Part shown: piece by piece, positions 35,474-42,579 of the stretch
Layout: each line of letters begins with the position of its first letter
Numbering within the stretch: position 1 is the stretch's first letter
Assembly (NCBI GenBank): GCA_000436035.1
Contig: FR893309.1
Span: 1 to 64,000 of the forward strand
DNA length: 64,000 nucleotides
Direction of reading: 5' to 3'
Source: Prevotella sp. CAG:732
GTDB taxonomy: Bacteria; Bacteroidota; Bacteroidia; Bacteroidales; Bacteroidaceae
The notes under the pieces: generated by a model
Told to the model about the DNA's origin: nothing
What the model saw: the letters and a program-made list of their open reading frames with translations, nothing else
Databases searched by the model: none
Position numbers and translations under genes: made by a program

Positions 35474-36439
35474 ATGAGAGAATTACAACCGATATTGACC
35501 ATTACGGGTTCGGATAGTACGGGTGGTTCGGGTGTCCAGGCTGACATCAAAACCATCTCGGAACTGGGCGGCTATGCCGTCTCGGCGATTACGAGTATCA
35601 CCGTACAGAACACCCTGGGTATCCAGGAGTTCTTTGATGTGCCGGCAGAGATTGTGTCGGGACAGATAGAGGCGATTATGAACGATATTCAGCCTAGTGT
35701 AGTCAAGGTGGGCATGATACGTAAGGTGGAGACCTTGGATGTTATCATCGATGCCCTCACCAAGTATCGTCCCGACTATATGGTCTATGCCCCGGCTATC
35801 TGGTCGAGCAATGGCGATGCGCTGATGACGGAGGATGTGGTGAGCCAGATCAAGTATCGCCTCTTGCCGCTCTGTTCGGCGGTGGTGGCGAGGAAGAAAG
35901 AGAACGACATCATGCTGCAAGATAGCAAACTGTTGCGCCGTGCAGAGGATGGTGGCTTGTGTGTCTTCATGCTTGACAATGCCAACTCGCATGGTCTCAT
36001 CAACCGTTTCTCTTCCGCTCTCTCGGTGTATCTTACCCAAGGCAAGAAGATGGAAGAGGCTTTGGCGATGGCGCAGGATTTCATCAATGTCGAATGGGCA
36101 AGGGAGCGAAATCTGCAAGGTCGCAGCTCGGATTTGTATAGTCAGTTTATCTCGCAGGTGGTCAACTATTGTCGTACCTATAGCGATGTGCATTTCTATG
36201 CCGACCAACTGAATGTGAGCAGTCGTTATCTCGCCCAGGTTACTCGCCGTATCTCTGGCAAGACTCCAAAGAATATCATAGATGAGTATATCGTGAAGGA
36301 AATCGAACGAGAGTTGACGACCACCACGCATACGGTGCAGGAAATCGCCAATAGCTTCGGCTTCTCATCGCAAGCGCATCTCACCAAGTTCTTCAAGAAA
36401 ATGAATGGAACAACCCCAAGTATGTTCCGTAAAAGATAA
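35474..36439 (+). CDS. ThiD-like pseudokinase domain fused to AraC HTH; probable regulator of vitamin B6 genes
   Basis: The 321-residue protein has an N-terminal ribokinase-fold domain like ThiD/PdxK (about 1-215; TITGSDSTGGSGVQADIKT, then SITVQNTLG with the substrate-contacting Gln). The C-terminal AraC HTH follows (about 222-321; VQEIANSFGFSSQAHLTKFF). Catalytic features look lost: the usual GTGC/GTGD anion-hole motif is GLIN (174-177, in NANSHGLINRFSSA), and the DPVM motif is APAI. The fold could still bind a pyrimidine or pyridoxal-type ligand. Because pdxS begins 105 bases downstream and pdxT follows, I infer a vitamer-responsive activator of PLP synthesis. Databases often label such proteins as bifunctional HMP kinase. 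Confidence 0.82.
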   Translation: MRELQPILTITGSDSTGGSGVQADIKTISELGGYAVSAITSITVQNTLGIQEFFDVPAEIVSGQIEAIMNDIQPSVVKVGMIRKVETLDVIIDALTKYRPDYMVYAPAIWSSNGDALMTEDVVSQIKYRLLPLCSAVVARKKENDIMLQDSKLLRRAEDGGLCVFMLDNANSHGLINRFSSALSVYLTQGKKMEEALAMAQDFINVEWARERNLQGRSSDLYSQFISQVVNYCRTYSDVHFYADQLNVSSRYLAQVTRRISGKTPKNIIDEYIVKEIERELTTTTHTVQEIANSFGFSSQAHLTKFFKKMNGTTPSMFRKR

Positions 36440-36505
36440 ATTATACAAAATGACGTAAAGTTTGCAGAAAACGGAACTTTTTTTCTGTATTTCAACAAAA
36501 AGTGT

Positions 36506-36513
36506 TTCCTTTG
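36506..36513 (+). promoter_or_regulatory. Weak -7 box of pdxS
   Basis: TTCCTTTG differs from TAnnTTTG by one base, and no TTTG is seen at -33. This fits a promoter that needs the upstream AraC-type regulator. The ATG is 31 bases downstream. Confidence 0.4.
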
Positions 36514-36543
36514 CAGCCGTAATTGTAATAAAATAATAGAATT

Positions 36544-37419
36544 ATGGCAGAAAATAGACAAGAATTGAACCGCAACTTGGCTCAGATGCTCAAGGGTGGT
36601 GTGATCATGGACGTAACAACTCCAGAACAGGCAAAGATTGCCGAGGCAGCAGGTGCATGTGCAGTAATGGCTTTGGAGCGTATTCCAGCCGACATCCGTG
36701 CGGCAGGTGGTGTGTCTCGTATGAGCGACCCTAAGATGATCAAGGGTATCCAGGAGGCTGTCTCTATCCCTGTGATGGCTAAGTGCCGTATCGGTCACTT
36801 CGCTGAGGCTCAGATTCTTCAGGCTATCGAAATCGACTATATCGACGAGAGCGAGGTGCTCTCTCCAGCTGATAATGTTTATCATATCGACAAGACCAAG
36901 TTTGATGTACCTTTCGTTTGTGGTGCCAAGAACTTGGGTGAGGCGCTTCGCCGTATCGCCGAGGGCGCAACTATGATTCGTACCAAGGGTGAGCCTGGTA
37001 CAGGTGATGTGGTTCAGGCTGTTACCCACATGCGTATGATGCAGAGCGAGATCAAGCGTTTGACCTCTATGAGCGAGGATGAACTTTACGAGGCAGCCAA
37101 GCAGTTGCAGGCTCCATACGACTTGGTGAAGTATGTGCATGAGAATGGCAAGTTGCCAGTTGTCAACTTCGCAGCAGGTGGTGTGGCTACTCCAGCCGAT
37201 GCAGCCTTGATGATGCAGCTCGGTGCAGAGGGTGTATTCGTAGGTTCTGGTATCTTCAAGAGTGGTAACCCAGCTAAGCGTGCCCAGGCTATCGTAAAGG
37301 CTGTGACCAACTACAACGACCCTAAGATGTTGGCAGAGTTGAGCGAGGATCTCGGTGAGGCAATGGTTGGTATCAACGAACAGGAGATTGCTTTGTTGAT
37401 GGCAGAGCGTGGTAAGTAA
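36544..37419 (+). CDS. pdxS: Pyridoxal 5'-phosphate synthase lyase subunit PdxS
   Basis: The 291-residue barrel joins ribose 5-phosphate, glyceraldehyde 3-phosphate and ammonia to make PLP. Family features are plain: LKGGVIMDVTTPEQA, CAVMALERIPADIRAAGGVSR with the first catalytic Lys region nearby (MAKCRIGHFAEAQI), TKGEPGTGDVVQAV, and the phosphate-binding NFAAGGVATPADAALMMQLG. It forms a dodecamer fed by PdxT, the second gene downstream of the regulator. A hairpin separates it from pdxT, so the two subunits may be made at different levels. The organism thus uses the DXP-independent B6 route. Confidence 0.97.
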   Translation: MAENRQELNRNLAQMLKGGVIMDVTTPEQAKIAEAAGACAVMALERIPADIRAAGGVSRMSDPKMIKGIQEAVSIPVMAKCRIGHFAEAQILQAIEIDYIDESEVLSPADNVYHIDKTKFDVPFVCGAKNLGEALRRIAEGATMIRTKGEPGTGDVVQAVTHMRMMQSEIKRLTSMSEDELYEAAKQLQAPYDLVKYVHENGKLPVVNFAAGGVATPADAALMMQLGAEGVFVGSGIFKSGNPAKRAQAIVKAVTNYNDPKMLAELSEDLGEAMVGINEQEIALLMAERGK

Positions 37420-37439
37420 TTGGATAGAAAGATAATGTA

Positions 37440-37468
37440 AAGCCCCTCCTGTAAAGAAGGGGCTTTTA
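37440..37468 (+). terminator. Hairpin between pdxS and pdxT
   Basis: AAGCCCCT (37440-37447) pairs with AGGGGCTT (37458-37465), then TTATATTA. The short T run suggests partial termination that would lower pdxT relative to pdxS. Confidence 0.6.
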
Positions 37469-37485
37469 TATTAGATAAGTATAGT

Positions 37486-38055
37486 ATGAGAATAGCAGTT
37501 TTAGCATTACAAGGTGCATTTGCTGAACATCGCCAGAAATTGGCGCAGTTGGGTGTGGATAGTTTCGAGATTCGCCAGTTGAAGGATTGGGACCAGCCTA
37601 AAGATGGTCTCATCATCCCTGGTGGCGAGAGTACCACCCAGGCGAAGCTTTTGAATGAGCTCGGATTGATGGAGCCAGTGAAGAAGGCGATAGCGGAAGG
37701 TTTGCCGGTATATGGCACTTGTGCCGGTTTGATTCTTCTTGCCAAGAAGATAGAGGGGGAGCCTAGCCATCGCATTGCCTCCATGGACATCACGGCATTG
37801 CGCAATGCCTATGGTCGCCAGCTCGGCAGTTTCTATGTCGAGGCTCCGATGAAGGGCATCGAGGGTAATATCCCCATGACTTTCATCCGTGCTCCTTACA
37901 TCAAGGAGGTATGGGGAGATGCCGAGGTGCTAGCTGAGGTTGATGGCAAGATAGTGGCTGCTCGCCAGGGCAACCAACTCGTCACAGCCTTCCATCCAGA
38001 GTTGAATGATAGCTTGGAGATCCACAAGTATTTCTTGGGGATGTGCAAGAAGTAA
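37486..38055 (+). CDS. pdxT: Pyridoxal 5'-phosphate synthase glutaminase subunit PdxT
   Basis: The 189-residue class I glutaminase supplies ammonia to PdxS. Visible motifs are VLALQGAFAEHRQ at the start, LIIPGGESTTQAKLL (oxyanion region), the nucleophile Cys79 in YGTCAGLILLA, and the His/Glu pair in TAFHPELNDS near residue 170. The length is normal. The gene follows pdxS by 66 bases that contain a hairpin, and is closed by a strong bidirectional terminator. Confidence 0.97.
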   Translation: MRIAVLALQGAFAEHRQKLAQLGVDSFEIRQLKDWDQPKDGLIIPGGESTTQAKLLNELGLMEPVKKAIAEGLPVYGTCAGLILLAKKIEGEPSHRIASMDITALRNAYGRQLGSFYVEAPMKGIEGNIPMTFIRAPYIKEVWGDAEVLAEVDGKIVAARQGNQLVTAFHPELNDSLEIHKYFLGMCKK

Positions 38056-38189
38056 TATCATCCTTAAATGCACGAAAACGATTCCTCTTGGAATAGGCAT
38101 AAGTCTCCTAGACTACAACTATATGCCTCCCTAGGCATTCATAAAAACCTCCCGATGTTTTTGGAAAAACCTCCCGAGGAAATTATAAA

Positions 38190-38225
38190 AACGTCCCGAT
38201 GTTTTTTAGAAAGCATCGGGACGTT
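38190..38225. terminator. Bidirectional terminator between pdxT and higA
   Basis: AACGTCCCGATG (38190-38201) pairs perfectly with CATCGGGACGTT (38214-38225). Upstream, at 38138-38177, lie two partial copies of the left arm (AAAAACCTCCCGATG and AAAAACCTCCCGAGG), as if the terminator had been duplicated and decayed. Confidence 0.7.
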
Positions 38226-38237
38226 GTATTCTAATGA

Positions 38238-38561
38238 TTATAATGCAGCGATTCTTCTGACATTAGCCAGGCGCTTCATAAATGATGAGTCTTCTTTTGT
38301 TGTTTGTATGTTGTATTTCATTTGTAGTTTCAGTAAAGGTTCTGCATTAACGCCAAGCGCAGCTTCGAAAAGCAACGCAGTCTTTTCTGTCACAGGGCGT
38401 TTGGCATTGAGAATTTCGTTAAGCGCAGAATAAGCGATACCCATTTTCTCCGCCAAGTCTCGTTGAGAAATACCACGATACTCAATTTCGTCTTTAAGTA
38501 TTTCTCCTGGATGTGTAGGAAAGGCTGGAGTCAAGTTCTCCTTTTTTTTATTGATTTCCAT
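38238..38561 (-). CDS. higA: HigA-family antitoxin-like HTH protein
   Basis: The 107-residue product starts MEINKKKENLTPAFPTHPGE and has the HigA/VapI-type XRE helix-turn-helix (ISQRDLAEKMGIAYSALNEI, about 30-49) with the THPGEIL motif of this family. In intact modules it represses the operon and neutralises the HigB RNase. No HigB-like gene is next to it, so it may be an orphan. A TAACTTTG box (minus strand, 38587-38580) supports the start at 38561. A longer in-frame start at 38693 exists and overlaps a 30-codon ORF by ATGA, so an N-terminally extended form cannot be excluded. Confidence 0.8.
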   Translation of the reverse strand: MEINKKKENLTPAFPTHPGEILKDEIEYRGISQRDLAEKMGIAYSALNEILNAKRPVTEKTALLFEAALGVNAEPLLKLQMKYNIQTTKEDSSFMKRLANVRRIAAL

Positions 38562-38579
38562 ATTTATGAATTTTGAGTG

Positions 38580-38587
38580 CAAAGTTA
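38580..38587 (-). promoter_or_regulatory. -7 box of higA
   Basis: TAACTTTG on the minus strand, 18 bases before the ATG at 38561. No clear -33 element. Confidence 0.5.
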
Positions 38588-38689
38588 GTACTTTGTCTTC
38601 CGGAATGTCTGTAATGAATGACCAACGCACGCCTCCTTGCTTGCCACAAATATAGTCGCATGGTGTCATACCCTTGCGGATGAGATGCG

Positions 38690-38782
38690 TCATGATAAGT
38701 GGCTCGCATTCTGCATATTCTTGCCTGCAACTTTCTCTACATAATTGAGGAGTCGCTTAATGTCTTCTTGCTTTTGTTCCAT
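38690..38782 (-). CDS. Short ORF (30 aa), possible remnant
   Basis: The ORF reads MEQKQEDIKRLLNYVEKVAG and ends after 30 residues with a TGA that overlaps an ATG in the next frame (ATGA). That next frame continues MTHLIRKGMTPCDYICGK and runs into higA. The N terminus looks like an amphipathic helix of a longer Bacteroidales protein, so this may be a truncated gene between murF and higA. Function unknown. Confidence 0.3.
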   Translation of the reverse strand: MEQKQEDIKRLLNYVEKVAGKNMQNASHLS

Positions 38783-38790
38783 GTGATGTC

Positions 38791-40092
38791 TTATAGAAGT
38801 TCAGGGAGTTGAAAGAGCTTGACGCTGTTGCTTCCCTTGATAAGGATGTAGTGGTTGTGAGGCTGGTTTGCTTGGATGGCTTCCTTTACCTCTTCCACAT
38901 TCTTGAACTTGCGGTAATCGCAGTCGATGTTCTCAAACTCATCGCCTACGAGCCATACGTTCTCCAAGCCTGCAGCACGGAGTTGATCTACCACCTTCTG
39001 GTGCTCCTCATGACTTACCTCTCCTAACTCGCCCATCTGTCCGAGAATCGCCATCTTATTAGGTACGTCCATCAAGCGGAAGTTCTCGATGGCAGCAGCC
39101 ATGCTGGATGGATTGGCATTGTAGGCATCCACTACCAACTTGTTGTGTGCGGTCTCTTCAAGCTGTGAACGGTTGTTGCTAGGGATATAGCTTTCCAAGG
39201 CATGGTCTATCTGCTGCGGCTTTACATCGAAGTGCAAGCCGATGGTGATGGCTGCGAGCATATTGTCGATATTGTAAGAGCCGATGAGATGGGTCTGAAC
39301 CTCATGCCAGTCGAAACTCTCGGTGCGCCAGCGGAACTTGAGAAATGGTGCGCAAGAGATGACCTCGCCCCACACATCGCACTCGCCATCCTTGCCGTAG
39401 GTGATGAGACGATTGATGTTGCGCTCCTCTGCCATCTGCATCAAGTGCTCGTTGTCGGCATTGATGAAGACAAGGGCATCGTGGGCTGCGAGGAAGTCGT
39501 AAAGCTCGCCTTTGGTCTTCTTCACTCCCTCGAAACTGCCGAAGCCCTGCAAGTGAGCACGACCTACGTTGGTAATCATACCACAAGTTGGCTCCACGTA
39601 CTTCACGAGTTTCTCTATGTCGCCAGGATGGGAGGCTCCCATTTCCACGATGGCAATCTCATGCTCGGCGTTCAGACGGAAGAGGGTCTTTGGCACACCC
39701 ACATCATTATTGAAGTTGCCCTGGGTGAACATCACGTTGTATTTTTCGCTTAATACGGCAGAAACCAATTCCTTGGTTGTCGTCTTGCCGTTGGTGCCAG
39801 TGATGCCCACCACTGGTATGTTGAAGTGGCGGCGATGCTCACGAGCCAGTTCCTTGAAGGTGGTGAGGCAATCTTCCACGAGGATATATCGCTCGTCGCC
39901 TTCCTTGGCATATTCCTTTTCGTCGATGATGACATAGGCACAACCTTTCTCCAGTGCCATGTCGGCAAACTTGTTGCCATCAAATGAGGCACCTTTCAAA
40001 GCCAGGAAGATGCTGCCCTCAGGGCAGTCTCGGCTATCAGTGGTAATCACTGGGTGCTCTTGGTAAATCTGATAGAGTTCTGAAATTTCCAT
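38791..40092 (-). CDS. murF: UDP-N-acetylmuramoyl-tripeptide--D-alanyl-D-alanine ligase
   Basis: The 433-residue cytosolic Mur ligase adds D-Ala-D-Ala to the muramoyl tripeptide. The ATP loop VGITGTNGKTTTKELV is at about 96-111, followed by the central-domain EMGASHPGDI and the C-terminal VVDAYNANPSSMAAAI and ILGQMGELGEVSHEEH typical of MurF. It has its own promoter at 40116-40146 and stands alone rather than in the dcw cluster. ddl, which makes its dipeptide substrate, is also in this window (52.4 kb). Confidence 0.96.
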   Translation of the reverse strand: MEISELYQIYQEHPVITTDSRDCPEGSIFLALKGASFDGNKFADMALEKGCAYVIIDEKEYAKEGDERYILVEDCLTTFKELAREHRRHFNIPVVGITGTNGKTTTKELVSAVLSEKYNVMFTQGNFNNDVGVPKTLFRLNAEHEIAIVEMGASHPGDIEKLVKYVEPTCGMITNVGRAHLQGFGSFEGVKKTKGELYDFLAAHDALVFINADNEHLMQMAEERNINRLITYGKDGECDVWGEVISCAPFLKFRWRTESFDWHEVQTHLIGSYNIDNMLAAITIGLHFDVKPQQIDHALESYIPSNNRSQLEETAHNKLVVDAYNANPSSMAAAIENFRLMDVPNKMAILGQMGELGEVSHEEHQKVVDQLRAAGLENVWLVGDEFENIDCDYRKFKNVEEVKEAIQANQPHNHYILIKGSNSVKLFQLPELL

Positions 40093-40115
40093 AGTCTATT
40101 ACTATTATTTGTGTG

Positions 40116-40146
40116 CAAAAGTAAGCTAAATCGGGGAAATATCAAA
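40116..40146 (-). promoter_or_regulatory. Promoter of murF
   Basis: On the minus strand TTTG (40146-40143), 19 bases, TACTTTTG (40123-40116); the ATG is 23 bases downstream. Confidence 0.65.
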
Positions 40147-40187
40147 CTATTTTCTCAAAAAAAAGATGTTTTCTCGAATATTCTTTC

Positions 40188-40195
40188 TATTTTTG
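40188..40195 (+). promoter_or_regulatory. -7 box upstream of the small membrane protein cluster
   Basis: TATTTTTG fits TAnnTTTG and lies 39 bases before the first small ORF. No good -33 element is seen. Confidence 0.4.
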
Positions 40196-40234
40196 CAGAA
40201 ATATTCAACGAATCTTTTGGAAAGTGAGGCTTGA

Positions 40235-40456
40235 ATGGGCATCAGAGATGAAAAAGAAAAAGTAAAAACGAGGAAAGAAAAGCTGGCAGGCTATTTCTTT
40301 GATATCTCCAAACTTTGTTTTGGAGCAATGGCATTAGGTGGCCTAACGTCAATTATTACAGGTGAGACAAATTTCAAGAATGTTTTGTTTCTCTTGTTAG
40401 GGATAGTTATGACTTTTGCATTTGCGATGGTTGGTAATCGAATTTTAAAATATTGA
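40235..40456 (+). CDS. Small two-span membrane protein (DUF6722-like)
   Basis: The 73-residue product has a charged start (MGIRDEKEKVKTRKEKLAG) and two hydrophobic segments (about 24-42 and 48-68) joined by a short GETNFKN loop. It resembles a small Bacteroidales family I know as DUF6722, of unknown function; that name is from memory. It heads a run of three small membrane proteins that ends at folP, with 3- and 1-base gaps between members, so they are almost certainly one transcript. Confidence 0.7.
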   Translation: MGIRDEKEKVKTRKEKLAGYFFDISKLCFGAMALGGLTSIITGETNFKNVLFLLLGIVMTFAFAMVGNRILKY

Positions 40457-40459
40457 TAT

Positions 40460-40564
40460 ATGGATACAATGATATTATTATTTGGGCTAGGCTCTTTGAT
40501 AGGTGGAGGTCTTTTGATTTGGACTTATACTGAATCAGGGAAAAAATGGCTAAAAAGTTTATAA
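40460..40564 (+). CDS. 34-residue membrane micro-protein A
   Basis: The ORF encodes a hydrophobic N-terminal helix (residues 4-21) followed by the polar tail WTYTESGKKWLKSL. It starts 3 bases after the preceding gene and ends 1 base before a paralogue of identical length. Seventeen of 34 residues match the paralogue, including W21-T-Y-T24, G27, K29-W-L-K32 and L34. The conserved tail in two adjacent copies argues that both are translated. Function unknown; a subunit or regulator of a membrane complex is one possibility. Confidence 0.65.
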   Translation: MDTMILLFGLGSLIGGGLLIWTYTESGKKWLKSL

Positions 40565-40565
40565 T

Positions 40566-40670
40566 ATGAGTTATTTGGCATTATTTTTTATGACTGGAAG
40601 TATTATAATCGGTGCTTTTATAGCTTGGACTTACACGAAACCAGGTGAAAAGTGGCTGAAGGAGTTGTAA
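40566..40670 (+). CDS. 34-residue membrane micro-protein B
   Basis: This is a paralogue of the preceding micro-protein: one hydrophobic helix (about 4-20, LALFFMTGSIIIGAFIA) and tail WTYTKPGEKWLKEL. It has the same length of 34 residues and the same WTYTxxGxKWLKxL tail, with 17 identities overall. It ends 4 bases before the folP ATG, so its translation may be coupled to folP. It is too short for standard gene callers and probably unannotated in many genomes. Confidence 0.65.
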   Translation: MSYLALFFMTGSIIIGAFIAWTYTKPGEKWLKEL

Positions 40671-40674
40671 AAGA

Positions 40675-41511
40675 ATGGAATATACAATCAATATCAAGGG
40701 GCACTTGATGGATTTGAGTACCCCTCAGGTAATGGGCATCCTGAACGTAACGCCCGATAGCTTCTACTCTGGCAGTAGGAAACAGACTGAAAAAGAGATT
40801 GCCGATAGGGCTAACCAAATCATAGAGGAAGGTGGAAGTATCATTGATGTGGGTGCATTCTCCACTCGTCCGGGTGCTGATGAGGTTTCTGAGGAAGAGG
40901 AGGGCAGACGATTGAAGTTCGCTCTCGACATCGTGCGTCGGGAGCAATCGAATGTTGCTATATCCGTAGATACTTATCGTCCTACATTGGCACGGAAGTG
41001 CATCGAGGAATGGGGAGCCGACATCATCAATGATGTATCGGAAGGCGGCATCACGGGTATTGCCAATGTACCTTTGGAACAGCGAGAAGAGGAATATCCA
41101 GAGATGTTCAGATTGGTAGGCGAACTGAAAGTACCTTATATATTAATGTCGGTGCAACCTACACTCGCCACGATGATGAAGGGCTTTGCCAAGGAGGTAC
41201 AGCAGTTGCGTGACCTCGGAGCCAACGACATCATCCTCGACCCAGGCTTTGGTTTTGGTAAGAATCTCATCCAAAACTATGAGATTTACAATGAGATGGA
41301 GAAACTCAGCGTCATGGAACTGCCTGTGTTGGTGGGCATTTCTCGCAAGAGTATGATATACAGGTTGCTCGGTGGAGACGCCACCACATCGCTCAATGGT
41401 ACGACTGTGCTTGACACCATCGCCTTGATGAAGGGTGCCAGCATCCTCAGAGTACATGACGTGAAGGAAGCTGCTGAGGCAATAAAAATTGTAGAAACAA
41501 TGACAAAATGA
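40675..41511 (+). CDS. folP: Dihydropteroate synthase
   Basis: The 278-residue TIM-barrel enzyme condenses p-aminobenzoate with the pterin diphosphate in folate synthesis and is the sulfonamide target. Signatures are MGILNVTPDSFYSGSR (about 14-29), GGSIIDVGAFSTRPGAD (about 53-69) and ILDPGFGFGKNLIQNYE (about 185-201), with ISRKSMIYRLLG near the end. It overlaps the next gene, cdaA, by 4 bases (ATGA), so the two are translationally coupled, as is common in Bacteroidetes. Confidence 0.97.
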   Translation: MEYTINIKGHLMDLSTPQVMGILNVTPDSFYSGSRKQTEKEIADRANQIIEEGGSIIDVGAFSTRPGADEVSEEEEGRRLKFALDIVRREQSNVAISVDTYRPTLARKCIEEWGADIINDVSEGGITGIANVPLEQREEEYPEMFRLVGELKVPYILMSVQPTLATMMKGFAKEVQQLRDLGANDIILDPGFGFGKNLIQNYEIYNEMEKLSVMELPVLVGISRKSMIYRLLGGDATTSLNGTTVLDTIALMKGASILRVHDVKEAAEAIKIVETMTK

Positions 41512-42278
41512 TTGAATTTGGAATCAAAGACATCATCGACATCTTCTTGGTCGCTTCGATGCTCTTCTATATCTACCGACTGATGAAGGAGTCACGCTCC
41601 CTCAACATCTTCGTTGGTATCATGGTCTTCGTGTTGATCTGGCTCTTTGTGAGTCAGGTGTTGGAGATGCGCTTGTTGGGTTCGATACTCGACAAGTTGG
41701 TGAGCGTGGGTGTCATAGCCCTCATCGTCATCTTTCAGGAAGACATCCGCCGTTTCCTTTACGAGATAGGTTCGCAGAAGGGAATGAGAAGGCTCGTGAG
41801 GTTCTTCCACTCCAACAAGGAGAGCCAACGGGAGGCTGACAAGGAGACGATTATGCCTATCGTGATGGCATGTATGAGCATGGCGAAGAAGTATGTTGGT
41901 GCGCTGATTGTCATCGAACGAGGCGTGCCACTGAAAGACATCATGGACACGGGTGAGGAAATAGATGCCAAGATCAACCAACGATTGATAGAGAACATCT
42001 TCTTCAAGAACTCACCTTTGCATGATGGAGCGATGGTGGTCTCCAACAAGCGTATCATGGCGGCAGGATGTATCCTTCCCGTGAGCCATAATTTGGATAT
42101 TCCGAAGGAACTCGGTCTTCGACATCGTGCCGCTCTAGGTATCTCGCAGAGCAGTGATGCCATTGCGGTCATCGTTTCGGAGGAGACCGGACGAATCAGT
42201 GTCGCCATCAAGGGAGAGTTCCGCTTGAGATTGTCGGCAGAGGAACTAGAGAGTATCTTGACACAGGAAATGATATAA
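41508..42278 (+). CDS. cdaA: Diadenylate cyclase (membrane c-di-AMP synthase)
   Basis: The 256-residue protein makes c-di-AMP from two ATP. Three N-terminal membrane helices (to about residue 80) precede the DAC domain, with the DGA motif in SPLHDGAMVV (about 172-175) and RHR in LRHRAALGIS (about 204-207), both intact. c-di-AMP usually controls potassium/osmolyte balance and wall integrity. Coupling to folP by a 4-base overlap is seen. No CdaR or GlmM gene is next to it. The stop codon touches a dispersed GA-rich repeat. Confidence 0.96.
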   Translation: MIEFGIKDIIDIFLVASMLFYIYRLMKESRSLNIFVGIMVFVLIWLFVSQVLEMRLLGSILDKLVSVGVIALIVIFQEDIRRFLYEIGSQKGMRRLVRFFHSNKESQREADKETIMPIVMACMSMAKKYVGALIVIERGVPLKDIMDTGEEIDAKINQRLIENIFFKNSPLHDGAMVVSNKRIMAAGCILPVSHNLDIPKELGLRHRAALGISQSSDAIAVIVSEETGRISVAIKGEFRLRLSAEELESILTQEMI

Positions 42279-42302
42279 GTGAAGAGTGAAGAACGAAGAA
42301 TC
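42278..42302. repeat. Dispersed GA-rich stop-codon-proximal repeat, copy 4
   Basis: AGTGAAGAGTGAAGAACGAA then GAATC begins at the last base of the cdaA stop codon. The last third of the unit is missing or diverged. Confidence 0.55.
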
Positions 42303-42579
42303 TTTTTTGAAGAATTCAAATGCTTTCGTTCTTTGCTCTTTTTTCGTTTTGCAAAGGTAGATGCAGCTTACGTAAACCTTTACAAAATGGAAGTATGAGG
42401 TAATCTTATTTGTTTTAGCTTTTTTTACACAATGAAGTAGGGCGTATTTGAAACTTTTTGCGTACTTTTGCAAAGTCGATATTGCAAATGATGAGGCTTT
42501 CTGTACGACACGGTAGCCTCGGGATAGACAAATCTACTTATAACAACAATAAGAATTATTATAAAATATAAAAGTAACA
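42303..42579. other. Gap between cdaA and pta
   Basis: About 280 AT-rich bases with no convincing gene. A GAAGAATTC word at 42309 continues the GA-rich repeat, and a minus-strand TACCTTTG box at 42352-42359 leads to no gene. The pta -7 box TACTTTTG is at 42463-42470, leaving a leader of about 110 bases. Confidence 0.5.
42463..42470 (+). promoter_or_regulatory. -7 box of pta-ackA
   Basis: TACTTTTG matches TAnnTTTG; the -33 region lacks TTTG at the right distance. Confidence 0.45.

Noticed and set aside
36440..36543. TPP- or PLP-type riboswitch before pdxS
   Set aside because: Only about 100 bases are available, with no TPP-box sequence or plausible multi-stem fold; control by the fused AraC protein is simpler.
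42246..42473. Minus-strand ORF of 75 codons with a nearby TACCTTTG box
   Set aside because: The box lies within the ORF, not before it, the product is rich in Lys and aromatic residues without pattern, and it overlaps the end of cdaA and the pta promoter region.
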